From Marinibacterium profundimaris (GTDB taxonomy: Bacteria > Pseudomonadota > Alphaproteobacteria > Rhodobacterales > Rhodobacteraceae), in assembly GCF_002210095.1 (NCBI RefSeq), contig NZ_AQQR01000003.1, forward strand, positions 124,001 through 188,000: 64,000 nt of DNA, given 5' to 3'. Position numbers and translations under genes: made by a program. Below the pieces are notes generated by a model. That model saw only the letters and a list, made by a program, of their open reading frames with translations. It was not told where the DNA came from and searched no databases. Below are positions 19,548-28,813 of this stretch, in pieces. Position 1 is the stretch's first letter; each line of letters opens with the position of its first letter.

Positions 19548-22061
19548 TCAGGGAAAGAGCACCCGCGCCTCGTGTTTCCTCAGTGCGCGACGGGCGGCGT
19601 GGTAATCGTTCAGCCCCTCGGTGGTTTCAAGCTCGGGGAAAAGCTCGAAGATCTCGGTGCGCTGCGCGTTGCCGATCCCGGCCAGCGAATAATCCCCGGG
19701 CTGAAAGCTTTCGGTCCAGGCGCCGTCCGACAGCACCACCTCGTGGTGGTCGAACATCATGTGCAGGTAGGTCGCCTGCCCGACCTCGACCTCTTCGACA
19801 CCGTCGAGCCCGGTCAGGTGCTTGGCCGCGACCAGCACTTCGCTTTCGTCGAAGTGAAGCGCGGTCTTGTCGTTGGCGACAAGCACCCGGTGGTTGGGGC
19901 TGAGCAACATGTCGCGTTCCGGCAGGTCGTTGCCAAGCGCGCCCTTGCGGATGCGGATCGGGCGCAGATGCCGGCGCTGCGAAAGCTCGCCCGCGGTCAG
20001 GTGCCGCCGGCCCATCCAGCGGATTTCCTGGATGCCGTTGTCGCGGGTGATGATCCGGTCGCCCTCGCGCAGGGTTTCCACCAGCTTCTCGCCGCGCGGC
20101 GTGGCGATCCGGGTGCCGGGGGTAAAGCAGATGACGACCTTTTCGATGTTCTCGAAGGTGGCGGTGCCGGTTTCCTTGCCGTCCTTGTCGTAGAACCGGA
20201 CCGTGCCGGCCTCGGGGTCGCCATCGGCATAGTCGACCGACAGCGTGCCGCCCGGGTTCGCCGCCCTGGCCGCGCCCGTCAGGTCGAGCACGTCGATGTC
20301 CTTGCCGTCGGGATCCTCGCCGCCGTCGATCGTGTCGCCCGGGGTGATGTCGAAGAAGGTGTCGTCGCCCTCACCGCCGTAGAGCCTGTCGTTGCCCTCG
20401 CCGCCGGTGATCCGGTCGTCGCCGCCCTCGCCGTAGATGACATCGTCGCCTTCGCCGCCGAAGAGCGTGTCGTTGCCTTCTTCGATTAGCACGGGCGCGT
20501 CGAAATGCACGTCGGTGATGGTGATGCCGGAATTGTCGTGACCGGCCTGGTCATGGGCGATCTCGATCCGCGAGACGGGACCCGGGATCTGAACCAGCAC
20601 CGAATTGTCCAGTGCCGTCGGGTCGAGGTAATTGTCGCCCCAGGCCTGGCTGGCCGTGTCGGCGCCGGTGACGGTATCGGTGTCGGAGAGCCGCAGGTTG
20701 CAGCCCGCCGTCAGCGTGATCTCGACCGGGCAATTGTCGGCATCAAAGGCGGTGACCCTGACGATGCCGTCGCCGTCGATGTCGTTGATCCGGAAGGCCA
20801 CGTTGCTGACCGCCCCGGAGAAATCCAGCCGGTAGTCGGCGTCGTTGCGATTGCCGTTCAGAACCGAGGAAAAGCCGCTGGTCGCATCCGCCTCGCCATC
20901 GGGGGCGATGCCGTCGGTGGCCTGGGCCACGTCGTCATAGGTGTTGGTCACCCCGGGATCGGCGTTCAGCACCTTGAACGACACCTGGACCGAGCCGGTG
21001 TCCTGCGTGAACCCGCCGCTGAGGTCATCGCCGTCGTCGATGGGCGCAGGCCCGTTCGGATCGGGCGCCTCGGACCAGCGAAAGACCTCGCGGCCGGAGC
21101 CGGTGGCGCTGTCGAGCGTGCTGTCGCCGTAGATCGTGTCGTTGCCCGCGCCGCCGTGGACCGTGTCGTCGCCGGCCCCGGCATAGATCGTGTCGTCTCC
21201 TTCGCCCGCCTCGATCTCGTCGTCGCCGCCGCGTGCGTCGACGATATCGTCATCGGGGCCCTGGCCCGGCAGGATGGCATCGCCGTTGTCGATCCGGTCG
21301 CCATCGGGATCGCCGGTATAGCCCAGGTCGATCAGGTCGTCGCCCTCGGTGCCCTCGACGATGCCGTCGCCGTCGTGGCCGCCGTGGCCCAGGACATCGG
21401 CATCCATCACCGCGACATAGTCGATCGTGCCCTCGAAGCCCTGGTCGTAGCAGCCTTCTTCGTATTCCCGCGCGCCGAAGATGAAATTCTCGCCGTTCGC
21501 GTGATCGACATTCATCGACATCGGCGTGCCGATCTCGATCGTCTCCTCGGTTTCGGCGCTGAGGTTGACGACCTTCAGCGCGCCGCCCTTGTCCGACCAG
21601 CTGTAGGTCAGCCGCAGGTCGTCGCCGGGGCTTGCCAGCCCGTCCGACGTCGCCACGCAGATTTCGGTCCCGTAAGAGACCTGCTGCACCTCGATGGCGC
21701 CGTCGGCGGTGACGCGGATGTCGAGGAAGCCGTCCTCGTAGCGGGTGGCATGGTCGCCACGGCTGACCAGCGTGTCGGGCGAGGTCCCGGTGTGGCAGGT
21801 CTGGTTGAACTCCAGCACCAGGCTGCCCTCGTGCAGGTCGAAGGGCGTATCCTCGGCGTTGACCTGGAAGAAGCTGCAGCCGTTGGTGACCAGTTCGCCG
21901 TTCTGCGCCCAGGCGCCGTGAAAGCTGCCGTCCTGCGCGATGCCGTCGTCCAGGCCGGTATCCGCCTTGGGATCAAAGGGCAGGAAATCCCACAGCCCGA
22001 TCACGTTGGCGGAATAGGTGTTCTCAAATGCCTCGACATCATGCGTCGTCGTCTTCGTCAT
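19548..22061 (-). CDS. Secreted RTX-repeat protein with C-terminal Hint domain
   Basis: An 837-residue, Asp-rich protein (no classical signal peptide). Residues about 15-235 look like a LamG/concanavalin-type domain ([13 protein letters not shown]...GEFFQV-like strands). Two sets of Ca-binding RTX nonapeptides follow: [21 protein letters not shown]-like repeats in the first and [15 protein letters not shown]-like repeats in the second, with a beta-sandwich insert between. The C-terminal 200 residues are a Hint domain beginning with [24 protein letters not shown] and containing [10 protein letters not shown]. Hint domains in such proteins can cut themselves at the Cys. Export by a type I system is expected from the RTX repeats; no ABC exporter gene lies next to it. 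The architecture is frequent in Rhodobacterales. Confidence 0.85.
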   Translation of the reverse strand: MTKTTTHDVEAFENTYSANVIGLWDFLPFDPKADTGLDDGIAQDGSFHGAWAQNGELVTNGCSFFQVNAEDTPFDLHEGSLVLEFNQTCHTGTSPDTLVSRGDHATRYEDGFLDIRVTADGAIEVQQVSYGTEICVATSDGLASPGDDLRLTYSWSDKGGALKVVNLSAETEETIEIGTPMSMNVDHANGENFIFGAREYEEGCYDQGFEGTIDYVAVMDADVLGHGGHDGDGIVEGTEGDDLIDLGYTGDPDGDRIDNGDAILPGQGPDDDIVDARGGDDEIEAGEGDDTIYAGAGDDTVHGGAGNDTIYGDSTLDSATGSGREVFRWSEAPDPNGPAPIDDGDDLSGGFTQDTGSVQVSFKVLNADPGVTNTYDDVAQATDGIAPDGEADATSGFSSVLNGNRNDADYRLDFSGAVSNVAFRINDIDGDGIVRVTAFDADNCPVEITLTAGCNLRLSDTDTVTGADTASQAWGDNYLDPTALDNSVLVQIPGPVSRIEIAHDQAGHDNSGITITDVHFDAPVLIEEGNDTLFGGEGDDVIYGEGGDDRITGGEGNDRLYGGEGDDTFFDITPGDTIDGGEDPDGKDIDVLDLTGAARAANPGGTLSVDYADGDPEAGTVRFYDKDGKETGTATFENIEKVVICFTPGTRIATPRGEKLVETLREGDRIITRDNGIQEIRWMGRRHLTAGELSQRRHLRPIRIRKGALGNDLPERDMLLSPNHRVLVANDKTALHFDESEVLVAAKHLTGLDGVEEVEVGQATYLHMMFDHHEVVLSDGAWTESFQPGDYSLAGIGNAQRTEIFELFPELETTEGLNDYHAARRALRKHEARVLFP

Positions 22062-22798
22062 CGTTCACTCCTTCCCGGTCCGAAGACCGGCCCGCCTGAC
22101 CGGCGCGCTGCAGCCCCGGGCACCCCTGCAAACGATGTGACGGACCCTGTGCCGACCCCGACGGGCACGCTGCACAAGGCACAGCGCTGCCTTCCCTGCC
22201 CAAGCTGTCGGACAGAGCCGGTCGAGACGGCGCATTCCCGCGTCTCCGGTCGAAAATGGTCCCCTGAACGCCGAACGCCGGCGCTGTCACCAACGGCCGC
22301 GTCCTGCAGCCGGCAGAAGTCGCCCCCGAGTGGGCAGGATCTGATTATCGCCGCATTTTCATCGCTCAAAGTGAAAATTGTCCCAAAAAAGCCCCGATCT
22401 CATTCGGTGCGAGCAGGTCATCCGGACGTGATCCGGACGCGCTGCGGACAGGAATTGAACCCAGGCGGTGCGCCTGGGACACCAACCAACTGTTTTTAAA
22501 TCGGTTTCCCCAATACAGCCCGACACCCGACACCATCGTCGGCAGAACCGCACGGCGAAGGGCTCCATCTGAATTTGTGTTAATATTCGGGCAGATCGGT
22601 CCGAGGCCCCTCAATCGGCAGCCGCGGGATTGTCCGGAAAGCGGGGCCAATCGCGACACCAGGAGGGGATTGAAAACAGACCCGCCACCCCTTGCAGGGA
22701 ATCGCTGACTAGAGCTGTCGGAAATCGTGGCGGACCTGCGGCCCCGGCCCGGGCGGGACGTGATGGGGACGGCCCGATCGCGCGGACCGTCCCGGTTT
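22062..22798. other. 737-base intergenic region without a convincing gene
   Basis: Both flanking genes run on the minus strand. Short open frames here show no family features. The region holds an 8-bp hairpin (22460-22478, CCCAGGCG-GTG-CGCCTGGG), a tRNA-like remnant on the minus strand at about 22440-22500, and AT-richer patches near 22370-22390 and 22570-22590. The promoter of the RTX/Hint gene should lie in its left part. Confidence 0.5.
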
Positions 22799-23953
22799 TC
22801 AGTTCACGCGCGAGAGGGTTTCGACCACCAGCGCGATCTGCGCATCGGTCAGGTCCACCGCCGCGGGCAGGCCGATATGGGTGCCGCTCAGCCATTCGGT
22901 CACGGGCATCGGATCGTGGCCCCGGCCCTGCATAAGCGGCTCGCCATGCAGGCCGCGACCGTACCAGCGGCGCGAGGCGATCCCCAGCGCGGCCAGGGAC
23001 GAACATACGCGGTCCGCCCTCTCGGGATCGATGCAGTCGATCAGCACGTAGGCCCCGCTGACCTCGGGGCTCAGCCGCAGCGTGCCGGGCATCGAGAGCG
23101 AGACGGCAGCGGCCCGGCGATAGCTGTCGGCCAGGGCGACGAATCGGGCGCGCCGTTCGGGCCAGTGATCCAGCTGCGCGAGACCGACGGCGGCGTGATA
23201 CTCGCTGAGCTTGCCGTTGAACCCGTCCATCTCGCAGCGGCGCTCATCGCTCATGCCGAAATTGGCCACCTGCGCCAGCCGCGCCCAGCCATCCGGCGAG
23301 CGCCACAACACGGCGCCGCCCTCGGCGGTGGAAAAGGTCTTGGTCGCGTGCAGGCTTAGCATGACCGGCACTTCGGAGCGCACGAGCGAGGGATCGGCCT
23401 CGAACTGTTCGAAGGCGCCGGCGCCATCGATCACCACCGGGCAGCCGGTTTCGGCCTGGAAGGCGACCCAGGCTTCCATGTCGGGGCGGCAGCCATAGGC
23501 GGTGACCGCCATGACAAGCCCCACGCGATGCAGTTCGGGGTGGCTGGCCAGGGCCTTCGGATCGGGCATCCAGGTCTCGGGATCGACATCGACGAACCAG
23601 GGCTCGTATCCGCAGCGGATCGCCGAAAGCGCAGTGGCGATGAAGGTATAGGAAGGCATCAGCGCCAGCGGCCGGTCCGGCCGGGCGGTGCCGGCATGGG
23701 CAATGATCGCCGCCTCGAGCGCCGCGCTGCCGGTGCCCAGCAACGAAACCGAAAAGGGCGGCAGTTTCAGATAATTGCAAAGCCGCGTCTCGAGCTCCTC
23801 GAGGAGAGGTCCGCGGTTGGAATACCAGCGCGCGGCATCGATCCGCTCTAGATAGGCGGCGATGCTTGCGGCTGGCGGAAGCAGAGGGCGCTGCACCTGC
23901 GACAGGGAGACGTCGATCATGGTGCGGGCGGTCAGCTTTGAATCGATACTCAA
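22799..23953 (-). CDS. DegT/DnrJ/EryC1/StrS-family aminotransferase
   Basis: PLP-dependent aminotransferase-fold protein of about 384 residues, the group that aminates keto-sugars for surface glycans. GTGSAALEAAIIAHAG binds the cofactor phosphate, VIDGAGAFEQ carries the Asp, and HATKTFSTAEGG contains the presumed PLP Lys. A C-terminal VLIDCIDPERAD region matches the small domain. The start is taken as TTG 23953, with GAAAGG upstream; ATGs at 23920 and 24007 are alternatives, and 23920 begins at MIDVSLSQVQRPLLPP, close to the usual N-terminus. No sugar biosynthesis genes adjoin, so its substrate is open. It is divergent from phnM. Confidence 0.8.
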   Translation of the reverse strand: MSIDSKLTARTMIDVSLSQVQRPLLPPAASIAAYLERIDAARWYSNRGPLLEELETRLCNYLKLPPFSVSLLGTGSAALEAAIIAHAGTARPDRPLALMPSYTFIATALSAIRCGYEPWFVDVDPETWMPDPKALASHPELHRVGLVMAVTAYGCRPDMEAWVAFQAETGCPVVIDGAGAFEQFEADPSLVRSEVPVMLSLHATKTFSTAEGGAVLWRSPDGWARLAQVANFGMSDERRCEMDGFNGKLSEYHAAVGLAQLDHWPERRARFVALADSYRRAAAVSLSMPGTLRLSPEVSGAYVLIDCIDPERADRVCSSLAALGIASRRWYGRGLHGEPLMQGRGHDPMPVTEWLSGTHIGLPAAVDLTDAQIALVVETLSRVN

Positions 23954-24383
23954 ACAGGGGACCTTTCGTCGGGACGCGCTCACAGCGTCGTGATAAATGC
24001 TTAACAAAAGGACATTTTCCGGTCAACGGACCTCCGGCGGTCGGGAGCGCGGAAGGTGCGGCGCCGGGCCGGTTTCGCCCAAGGGCGCGCCGGTATATGG
24101 GTGGCGCCACGGGACCCAGCGAGTGGGTGGTCGCATAACGCAGCGTCAACATGACGCCGCCTGCTTTGTAGCCCAAGGCGGAACGGCATCGGGCCCCGGG
24201 GGGTTCATGTGCGGGGCGTGGCGGGCCCGCGCCAGACGCCCGGGGTGTCATCCGCCGTCACGCAGGCGTCACGGTGCTGTCGCATCGCGCCGCTACTCCC
24301 GGCGCCTGCGCCGCCCTCCGGCCCGGCGCGACCATCCCCCGCGCCTGACGCGGCAAGACGAACGAGAAGGAAAGGACGGCAAC
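23954..24383. other. Divergent promoter region between aminotransferase and phnM
   Basis: This 430-base gap holds no credible gene. It carries the Pho-box-like periodic array at 24245-24283 and the Shine-Dalgarno GAAGGAAAGG of phnM. The phnM promoter should lie downstream of the array. Confidence 0.55.
24245..24283 (+). promoter_or_regulatory. Degenerate Pho-box array upstream of phnM
   Basis: GTGTCAT, CCGTCAC, GCGTCAC and CTGTCGC, four heptamers sharing (G)TCA-like cores, occur with spacings of 10, 11 and 11 bases, the periodicity of PhoB sites (CTGTCAT-N4 repeats). It ends 100 bases before the phnM start. Individual units are imperfect, so support rests on the periodicity and the phosphonate context. 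Confidence 0.45.
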
Positions 24384-25550
24384 ATGTGGCTTTCGAATGC
24401 AACCCTGGTGGGGCCGGACCGGGTCTATTCCGGCGCCCTGCGGATCGCGGACGGACGGATCGAGGAGATCACCGAGGATCCGGTCGAGGGCGTGGCGGTC
24501 GATTGCCAGGGCATGCTGCTGACGCCGGGGCTGATCGACATGCACGGCGACATGATCGAGCAGGAGCTGGAGCCGCGTCCGAGGGTGCATTTCCCGACCG
24601 AGGTGGCGCTGAATGCGCTCGACCTGCGGCTGGCGGCGGCCGGGGTGACCACGGCCTATGCCGCGGTCTCGTTCACCGCCGGGGCGTCGCAAGGGCAGCG
24701 GCGGTCGTTCGATCATACGTCGGACGTGATCCGCGCGCTTGGCGCGGCGAAGGACCGGCTGCGGATCGATCACCGGGTCCATGCGCGGTTCGACATCACC
24801 TTCGAGGATGCGCTCTCCGTGGTGGAGGCCCTGATCGAGGACGGCGCGGTCGACCTGATCTCTCTGATGGATCACACGCCGGGCCAGGGGCAGTATCGCG
24901 ATCTGGAACGCTTCGCGGCGCAGCTGGCCTATTCCCGGGGCATCGACCACGAGGAAGCCGAGCAGCTGGTGGCCGACAAGATCGTCGACCGGACCCGCCC
25001 GGCCGAGGTCATCGCCACGACCTTGCAGGAGATTGCCGCGCTCTGTGCCCGCAGCGGCGTGCCGATGGCAAGCCATGACGACGACACGGCCGAGAAGGTG
25101 GCGCTGATGGCGGGCCTTGGCGTGCGGATCAGCGAATTCCCGGTCAGCGACGAGGCCGCTGCCGCCTGCCGCGACCATGGTCTGGTGACCGCCATGGGCG
25201 CGCCCAACGCGCTGCGCGGGCTCAGTTATTCCGGCAACCTCTCGGCGCGCGAGGCGCATGCGGCCGGGTACCTGGACATCCTGGCCGCCGATTACCACCC
25301 GGCGGCGCTGCTGCCCGCGCTGCTTATCCTGGCCGAGACCGATCCAAACGGCCTGCCCGGCGCGCTGGCCATGGCCACCGACACGCCGGCCCGCGCCCTG
25401 GGCCTGTCCGACCGGGGCCGGCTGGAGCCCGGGCTGCGCGCCGATCTCGCCATCTTCGACCCGGCCAGTTCGGGCCGCTGCGTGGCGGCCTGGTCGGCCG
25501 GGCGCATGGTGCATTTCGACGGAACGCTTCAGATGCCCCTGCCCCTGTGA
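24384..25550 (+). CDS. phnM: Alpha-D-ribose 1-methylphosphonate 5-triphosphate diphosphatase
   Basis: Amidohydrolase-fold enzyme of the C-P lyase pathway that removes pyrophosphate from ribose 1-methylphosphonate 5-triphosphate. The 388-residue protein begins with an amidohydrolase strand (LSNATLVGPDRVYSGALRI), then LLTPGLIDMHGDMIEQE with the metal-binding HGD (PhnM has HxD here), SLMDHTPGQGQYRD, MASHDDDT, EFPVS and the C-terminal LAIFDP strand. ATG 24384 has GAAGGAAAGG upstream. The same-strand phnCDE genes follow after 315 bases with their own Pho box, so there are probably two transcripts. The core lyase genes phnGHIJKL are not in the window. Confidence 0.93.
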   Translation: MWLSNATLVGPDRVYSGALRIADGRIEEITEDPVEGVAVDCQGMLLTPGLIDMHGDMIEQELEPRPRVHFPTEVALNALDLRLAAAGVTTAYAAVSFTAGASQGQRRSFDHTSDVIRALGAAKDRLRIDHRVHARFDITFEDALSVVEALIEDGAVDLISLMDHTPGQGQYRDLERFAAQLAYSRGIDHEEAEQLVADKIVDRTRPAEVIATTLQEIAALCARSGVPMASHDDDTAEKVALMAGLGVRISEFPVSDEAAAACRDHGLVTAMGAPNALRGLSYSGNLSAREAHAAGYLDILAADYHPAALLPALLILAETDPNGLPGALAMATDTPARALGLSDRGRLEPGLRADLAIFDPASSGRCVAAWSAGRMVHFDGTLQMPLPL

Positions 25551-25753
25551 CAGGCGGCTGACGGGCGGCCGAGCCGCGCGCGCCCGGCACGCCGGCCATG
25601 CCTCGGCTCGCCTGGATGGCCAAGACGAGGTCGCCGCCCTTCCGGATGGTTCCGGGAGGGCGGTTCAGGATCCACCCCCAACTGCTGCCGCCTGCCCCGC
25701 GGCAAACCTTCGCGCCGACTGCGGTGTCCTCCCTGCCCCGCCGGCCGCGGCTG

Positions 25754-25771
25754 ATGACAGACCCGTGACAG
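25754..25771 (-). promoter_or_regulatory. Pho box, minus-strand orientation
   Basis: On the minus strand this reads CTGTCAC-GGGT-CTGTCAT, a near-perfect pair of PhoB heptamers with the canonical four-base spacer. A further ATGACAG lies at 25785-25791. There is no minus-strand gene just downstream, so it may extend the PhoB footprint or drive an antisense transcript. Confidence 0.6.
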
Positions 25772-25794
25772 AGCGGTGTCGAGTATGACAGCCC

Positions 25795-25823
25795 TTGTCA
25801 CCTGAGCGTCAATCGCCTGTCAT
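25795..25823 (+). promoter_or_regulatory. Pho box upstream of phnC
   Basis: Three heptamers, TTGTCAC, GCGTCAA and CTGTCAT, are spaced by exactly four bases (11-base period) and end 42 bases before the phnC ATG, the geometry of a PhoB-activated promoter. This predicts induction by phosphate starvation. Confidence 0.75.
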
Positions 25824-25865
25824 CCGGGCCCAATAGGCACGTCCCGACTTCAACGGGAGCCCTAG

Positions 25866-26675
25866 ATGACCACCAGCCTCCGCCTCGACAACGTGACCCG
25901 AACCTTCGGCGAAACCCGGGCCGTGGACGGGGTCTCTCTCGATATCCGCCAGGGCCAGTTCGTCGGCATCATCGGGCGCTCCGGCGCGGGCAAATCCACG
26001 CTGCTGCGGCTGATCAACCGGCTGATCGAGCCGACCGAAGGCTCGGTCGCTTTCGGCGGGACCGAGATCACCACCCTGAAGGGCCGCGCCCTGCGCAACT
26101 GGCGCCGCGACTGCGCGATGATCTTCCAGCAGTTCAACCTGGTCGACCGGCTGGACGTGCTGACCAACGTGCTGATCGGACGGCTGGCGGATCACGGATT
26201 TCTCAGCGCGATGGCGATGCGGTTCACCGACGAGGAACGGACCATGGCGCTGATGGCGCTGGACCGGCTGGACCTGGTGCCGCAGGCGCTGCAGCGGGCC
26301 GGGACGCTGTCGGGCGGGCAGCAGCAGCGCGTGGCCATCGCCAAGGCGCTGGTGCAGCGGCCGAAGATCATGCTGGCGGACGAGCCGATCGCCTCGCTGG
26401 ATCCCGCGAACGCGACGCGGGTGATGGACGGACTGGCCGCGATCAACCGCGACGAGGGGATCACGGTGCTGGTCAACCTGCACACGCTGGATACCGCGCG
26501 GGCCTATTGCGACCGGATCGTCGCCATGCGCGCGGGCCGGGTGATGTTCGACGGCTCGGCGGCCCAGCTGACCGACGGCGTGGTGCGCGACATCTACGGC
26601 ACCGAGGGGCTGGCCGAGTTCAACGAGGCGGTGACCTCCACCGCCGCCCGGGGCCGGGCCCGCGTGACCGCCTGA
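25866..26675 (+). CDS. phnC: Phosphonate ABC transporter, ATP-binding protein
   Basis: ATPase of the PhnCDE importer. The 269-residue protein has Walker A GRSGAGKST at residues 37-45, a Q-loop in IFQQFNLVDRLDV, signature LSGGQQQRVAIAKAL, Walker B IMLADEPIASLDP and the H-loop His in VNLHTLDTA. The QFNLVDRL and LIGRL sequences are typical of PhnC. It is the first gene after the Pho box and is followed by phnD, phnE and phnE. A hairpin and a 16-base direct repeat lie in the 104 bases between phnC and phnD. Confidence 0.95.
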   Translation: MTTSLRLDNVTRTFGETRAVDGVSLDIRQGQFVGIIGRSGAGKSTLLRLINRLIEPTEGSVAFGGTEITTLKGRALRNWRRDCAMIFQQFNLVDRLDVLTNVLIGRLADHGFLSAMAMRFTDEERTMALMALDRLDLVPQALQRAGTLSGGQQQRVAIAKALVQRPKIMLADEPIASLDPANATRVMDGLAAINRDEGITVLVNLHTLDTARAYCDRIVAMRAGRVMFDGSAAQLTDGVVRDIYGTEGLAEFNEAVTSTAARGRARVTA

Positions 26676-26683
26676 CCCATCCC

Positions 26684-26714
26684 GTCCGGCGCCGGGCGAT
26701 CCGGCGGGCCGGAC
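26684..26714 (+). other. Intercistronic stem-loop between phnC and phnD
   Basis: GTCCGGC and GCCGGAC form a 7-bp stem with further pairing inside. It has no T-run, so an mRNA-processing or stabilising role ahead of the binding-protein gene is more likely than termination. Confidence 0.35.
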
Positions 26715-26718
26715 CTTC

Positions 26719-26759
26719 AGACCACAAGACCCACAGACCGCAAGACCCACAGACCAGAC
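26719..26759 (+). repeat. 16-base tandem direct repeat, 2.5 units
   Basis: AGACCACAAGACCCAC is followed by AGACCGCAAGACCCAC and a partial AGACCAGAC. The two full units differ at one base. It lies about 20 bases before the phnD start. Confidence 0.75.
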
Positions 26760-26779
26760 GCAATCCAGGGGGATTTCAC

Positions 26780-27697
26780 ATGCGTTTCTTCACCACCACC
26801 GCGATCCTCGCCGCCATGGCCGCTCCGGTCCTGGCCGAGGGCTGGAAGGACGATTACCAGGTCATCAAGTTCGGCATCCTGTCGGGCGAGAACGAACAGG
26901 ATCGGCTGATGCGTAACGAGCCGCTGCGCGTCTATCTCGAAGACAAGCTGGGCGTGGAGGTCGAGATCTTCACCGCCGGCAATTACGACGGCGTGATCCA
27001 GGCCATGGCCGCCGACCAGATCGAGGTGGCGCGCTTCGGCTCGTCTTCCTACGCGGCCGTTTACACCGCAACCGACGGCGGCGTGCGCCCGACGCTGACG
27101 GCGATCGCACAGGACGGCTCGACGGGCTATTACTCGATCGTCGTGACCCGCTGCGACAGCGGCATCACCTCGCTGGAAGACGCCAAGGGCAAGGTCCATG
27201 CCTTCGCCGACCCGGATTCGACCTCCGGCTATGCCGTGCCCTATTTCAACATGATCGAACGCGAGGGCTTCAAGCCCGAGGATCATTTCGGCACGGTCAC
27301 CTTCTCGGGCAGCCATGAGGCCGGGGTGCAAGGTGTCGTGAACGGCACCTTCGACACGGCCTCGACCTACCAGGACAACGATGCGGCCGGCGTCTACCAG
27401 CGCATGGTGGACAAGGGCATGATCGACGAGGGCGTGATCTGCAAGATCTGGGAAAGCCCCGAGATCACCTCGGGCCCCTGGACCTTCCGCACCAACCTGC
27501 CCGACGAGATGATCGAGGAGGTCACCGCCGCGATCGAGAGCTTCCCGCAGGACGATCCGGAGGGCTATGCGCTCTATTCCTCGTTCTCCGAGGACGACCC
27601 GAACCCCGAGGCCGGCTTCACCCGCGTCGATCACGACCGCTACCAGTGGATCGTGGACATGCGCGCCTGGATCAAGCAGCAGCGCCGCGGCTCCTGA
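26780..27697 (+). CDS. phnD: Phosphonate ABC transporter, substrate-binding protein
   Basis: Periplasmic binding protein of the PhnCDE system, 305 residues. A signal peptide (MRFFTTTAILAAMAAPVLAEG) is followed by FGILSGENEQDRLMRNEPL, typical of the PhnD/TctC-like family, then FGSSSYAAVY, FADPDSTSGYAVPYF (phosphonate-binding Ser/Thr region) and GSHEAGVQGVVNGTFD. ATG 26780 has CCAGGGGGA upstream. It is the third reading frame after the Pho box with a downstream hairpin at 27711, consistent with higher expression of the binding protein. Confidence 0.95.
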   Translation: MRFFTTTAILAAMAAPVLAEGWKDDYQVIKFGILSGENEQDRLMRNEPLRVYLEDKLGVEVEIFTAGNYDGVIQAMAADQIEVARFGSSSYAAVYTATDGGVRPTLTAIAQDGSTGYYSIVVTRCDSGITSLEDAKGKVHAFADPDSTSGYAVPYFNMIEREGFKPEDHFGTVTFSGSHEAGVQGVVNGTFDTASTYQDNDAAGVYQRMVDKGMIDEGVICKIWESPEITSGPWTFRTNLPDEMIEEVTAAIESFPQDDPEGYALYSSFSEDDPNPEAGFTRVDHDRYQWIVDMRAWIKQQRRGS

Positions 27698-27710
27698 TCG
27701 GCACCGGGGC

Positions 27711-27729
27711 GGCGGGGCCTGTCCCCGCC
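27711..27729 (+). other. Stem-loop after phnD
   Basis: GGCGGGG and CCCCGCC with loop CCTGT begin 14 bases after the phnD stop. It may stabilise the upstream mRNA end. Confidence 0.4.
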
Positions 27730-27746
27730 GTCCGCCGCTTGGCGCC

Positions 27747-27824
27747 ACGGTGGGTTGAAAACCCACCCTACGGATATCGGCACGGACCCCGCAGCCCCCG
27801 TAGGGTGGGTTTTCAACCCACCGT
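27747..27824. repeat. Nested inverted repeat of GGTGGGTTGAAAACCCACC type
   Basis: Two 27-base arms (27747-27773 and 27798-27824) are exact reverse complements, separated by 24 bases. Each arm is itself a hairpin, GGTGGGTT-GAA-AACCCACC. It lies between phnD and the first phnE. The unit is like a short repetitive extragenic element found in many proteobacteria. Confidence 0.85.
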
Positions 27825-27871
27825 TCCCCACGCGCCGTCTCCTCGACCACCATCCCGGGATCAAATCGCCC

Positions 27872-28813
27872 ATGACCCTGCTCACCGCCCATCCGGCGAG
27901 CCCTCTCCCCGCCTCCGGTGATCTCGCGCAGTTCGAGGCCGACTACGCCGCCCTGCGCCGCCGCACCCGGATCGGCTGGGCGCTCGGCGCGGCGATCTTC
28001 CTGGTGCTCTTCACCGTCACCGCTTGGCTCGGGGATTTCTTCCTCGTCACCCAGGTCACCCTGCCCGACGGCTCGCGCGACTGGCGCTGGATCATCCCCG
28101 CCGGCATCCCTCGCCTGGGCGAATACATCTCGCAGACCATTCCCGTCCTGCGCTGGGACAGCCTTGGGGCCGATCTGGCCAACTGGTTCTGGCGCTGGCA
28201 GATCTGGCTGCGCCTGCTGCTCGAGACCGTCCTGATCGCCTTCATGGCCACCACGCTGGGCGTCATCGGCGGCTTCCTTCTGTCCTTTCCCGCCGCGCGC
28301 AACCTTGCACCCAACCGCTGGGTCCTTTGGATCTCGCGCCGCTACCTCGAAATCGCGCGCACTGTGCCCGAGCTCGTGTGGGCGCTGATCTTCGTCTATT
28401 GCTTCTCGGTCGGGCCCATGGCCGGGGTCATGGCCATCGGGCTGCATGCCACCGGCGCGCTCGGCAAGCTTTACTCGGAGGCGAACGAGAACATCGACAT
28501 GGGCCCGCTGGAAGGCGTCCGCGCCGCCGGCGGCACCTGGTTCGACCAGATCCGCTATGGCGCCGTGCCGCAGGTCCTGCCCAACATCGTCAGCTACACG
28601 CTGCTGCGGTTCGAGATCAACGTCCGCGCCTCGTCGATCATAGGTTACGTCGGCGCCGGCGGGCTGGGTCAGGAATTCCGCACCGCCATGTCCTTCCAGG
28701 AATATACCGACCTCTCGGCGCTGTTCCTCATCATCCTGGTGACCGTGGTCGTGATCGACTTCGGCTCGGAAAAGCTGCGCCACCGCATCATTGGCCTGGA
28801 GACCCGCCCATGA
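27872..28813 (+). CDS. phnE: Phosphonate ABC transporter, permease (first)
   Basis: Integral membrane subunit of the PhnCDE importer, 313 residues. A cytoplasmic N-terminal stretch precedes a membrane helix (IGWALGAAIFLVLFTVTAWL), then an insert, and at least four more helices, with the inner-membrane EAA-like loop EANENIDMGPLEGVRAAGGTWFDQIRYGAVPQVLPNI. The C-terminal block has SIIGYVGAGGLGQEF, a PhnE hallmark. The frame is open for 39 codons before ATG 27872, but those codons run through the inverted repeat. The stop overlaps the next phnE by four bases. Confidence 0.93.
   Translation: MTLLTAHPASPLPASGDLAQFEADYAALRRRTRIGWALGAAIFLVLFTVTAWLGDFFLVTQVTLPDGSRDWRWIIPAGIPRLGEYISQTIPVLRWDSLGADLANWFWRWQIWLRLLLETVLIAFMATTLGVIGGFLLSFPAARNLAPNRWVLWISRRYLEIARTVPELVWALIFVYCFSVGPMAGVMAIGLHATGALGKLYSEANENIDMGPLEGVRAAGGTWFDQIRYGAVPQVLPNIVSYTLLRFEINVRASSIIGYVGAGGLGQEFRTAMSFQEYTDLSALFLIILVTVVVIDFGSEKLRHRIIGLETRP

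Larger units (their letters stand above)
25551..25865. other. Intergenic region with two opposed Pho boxes
   Basis: A 315-base gap with no credible gene. Its right part (25754-25823) carries heptamer repeats in both orientations, described separately; a possible -10 (around 25833) lies between the plus-strand box and phnC. Confidence 0.6.

Noticed and set aside
22366-22659. 97-residue minus-strand frame in the 737-base gap
   Set aside because: Runs through the tRNA-like remnant and hairpin, with no recognisable domain; probably non-coding.
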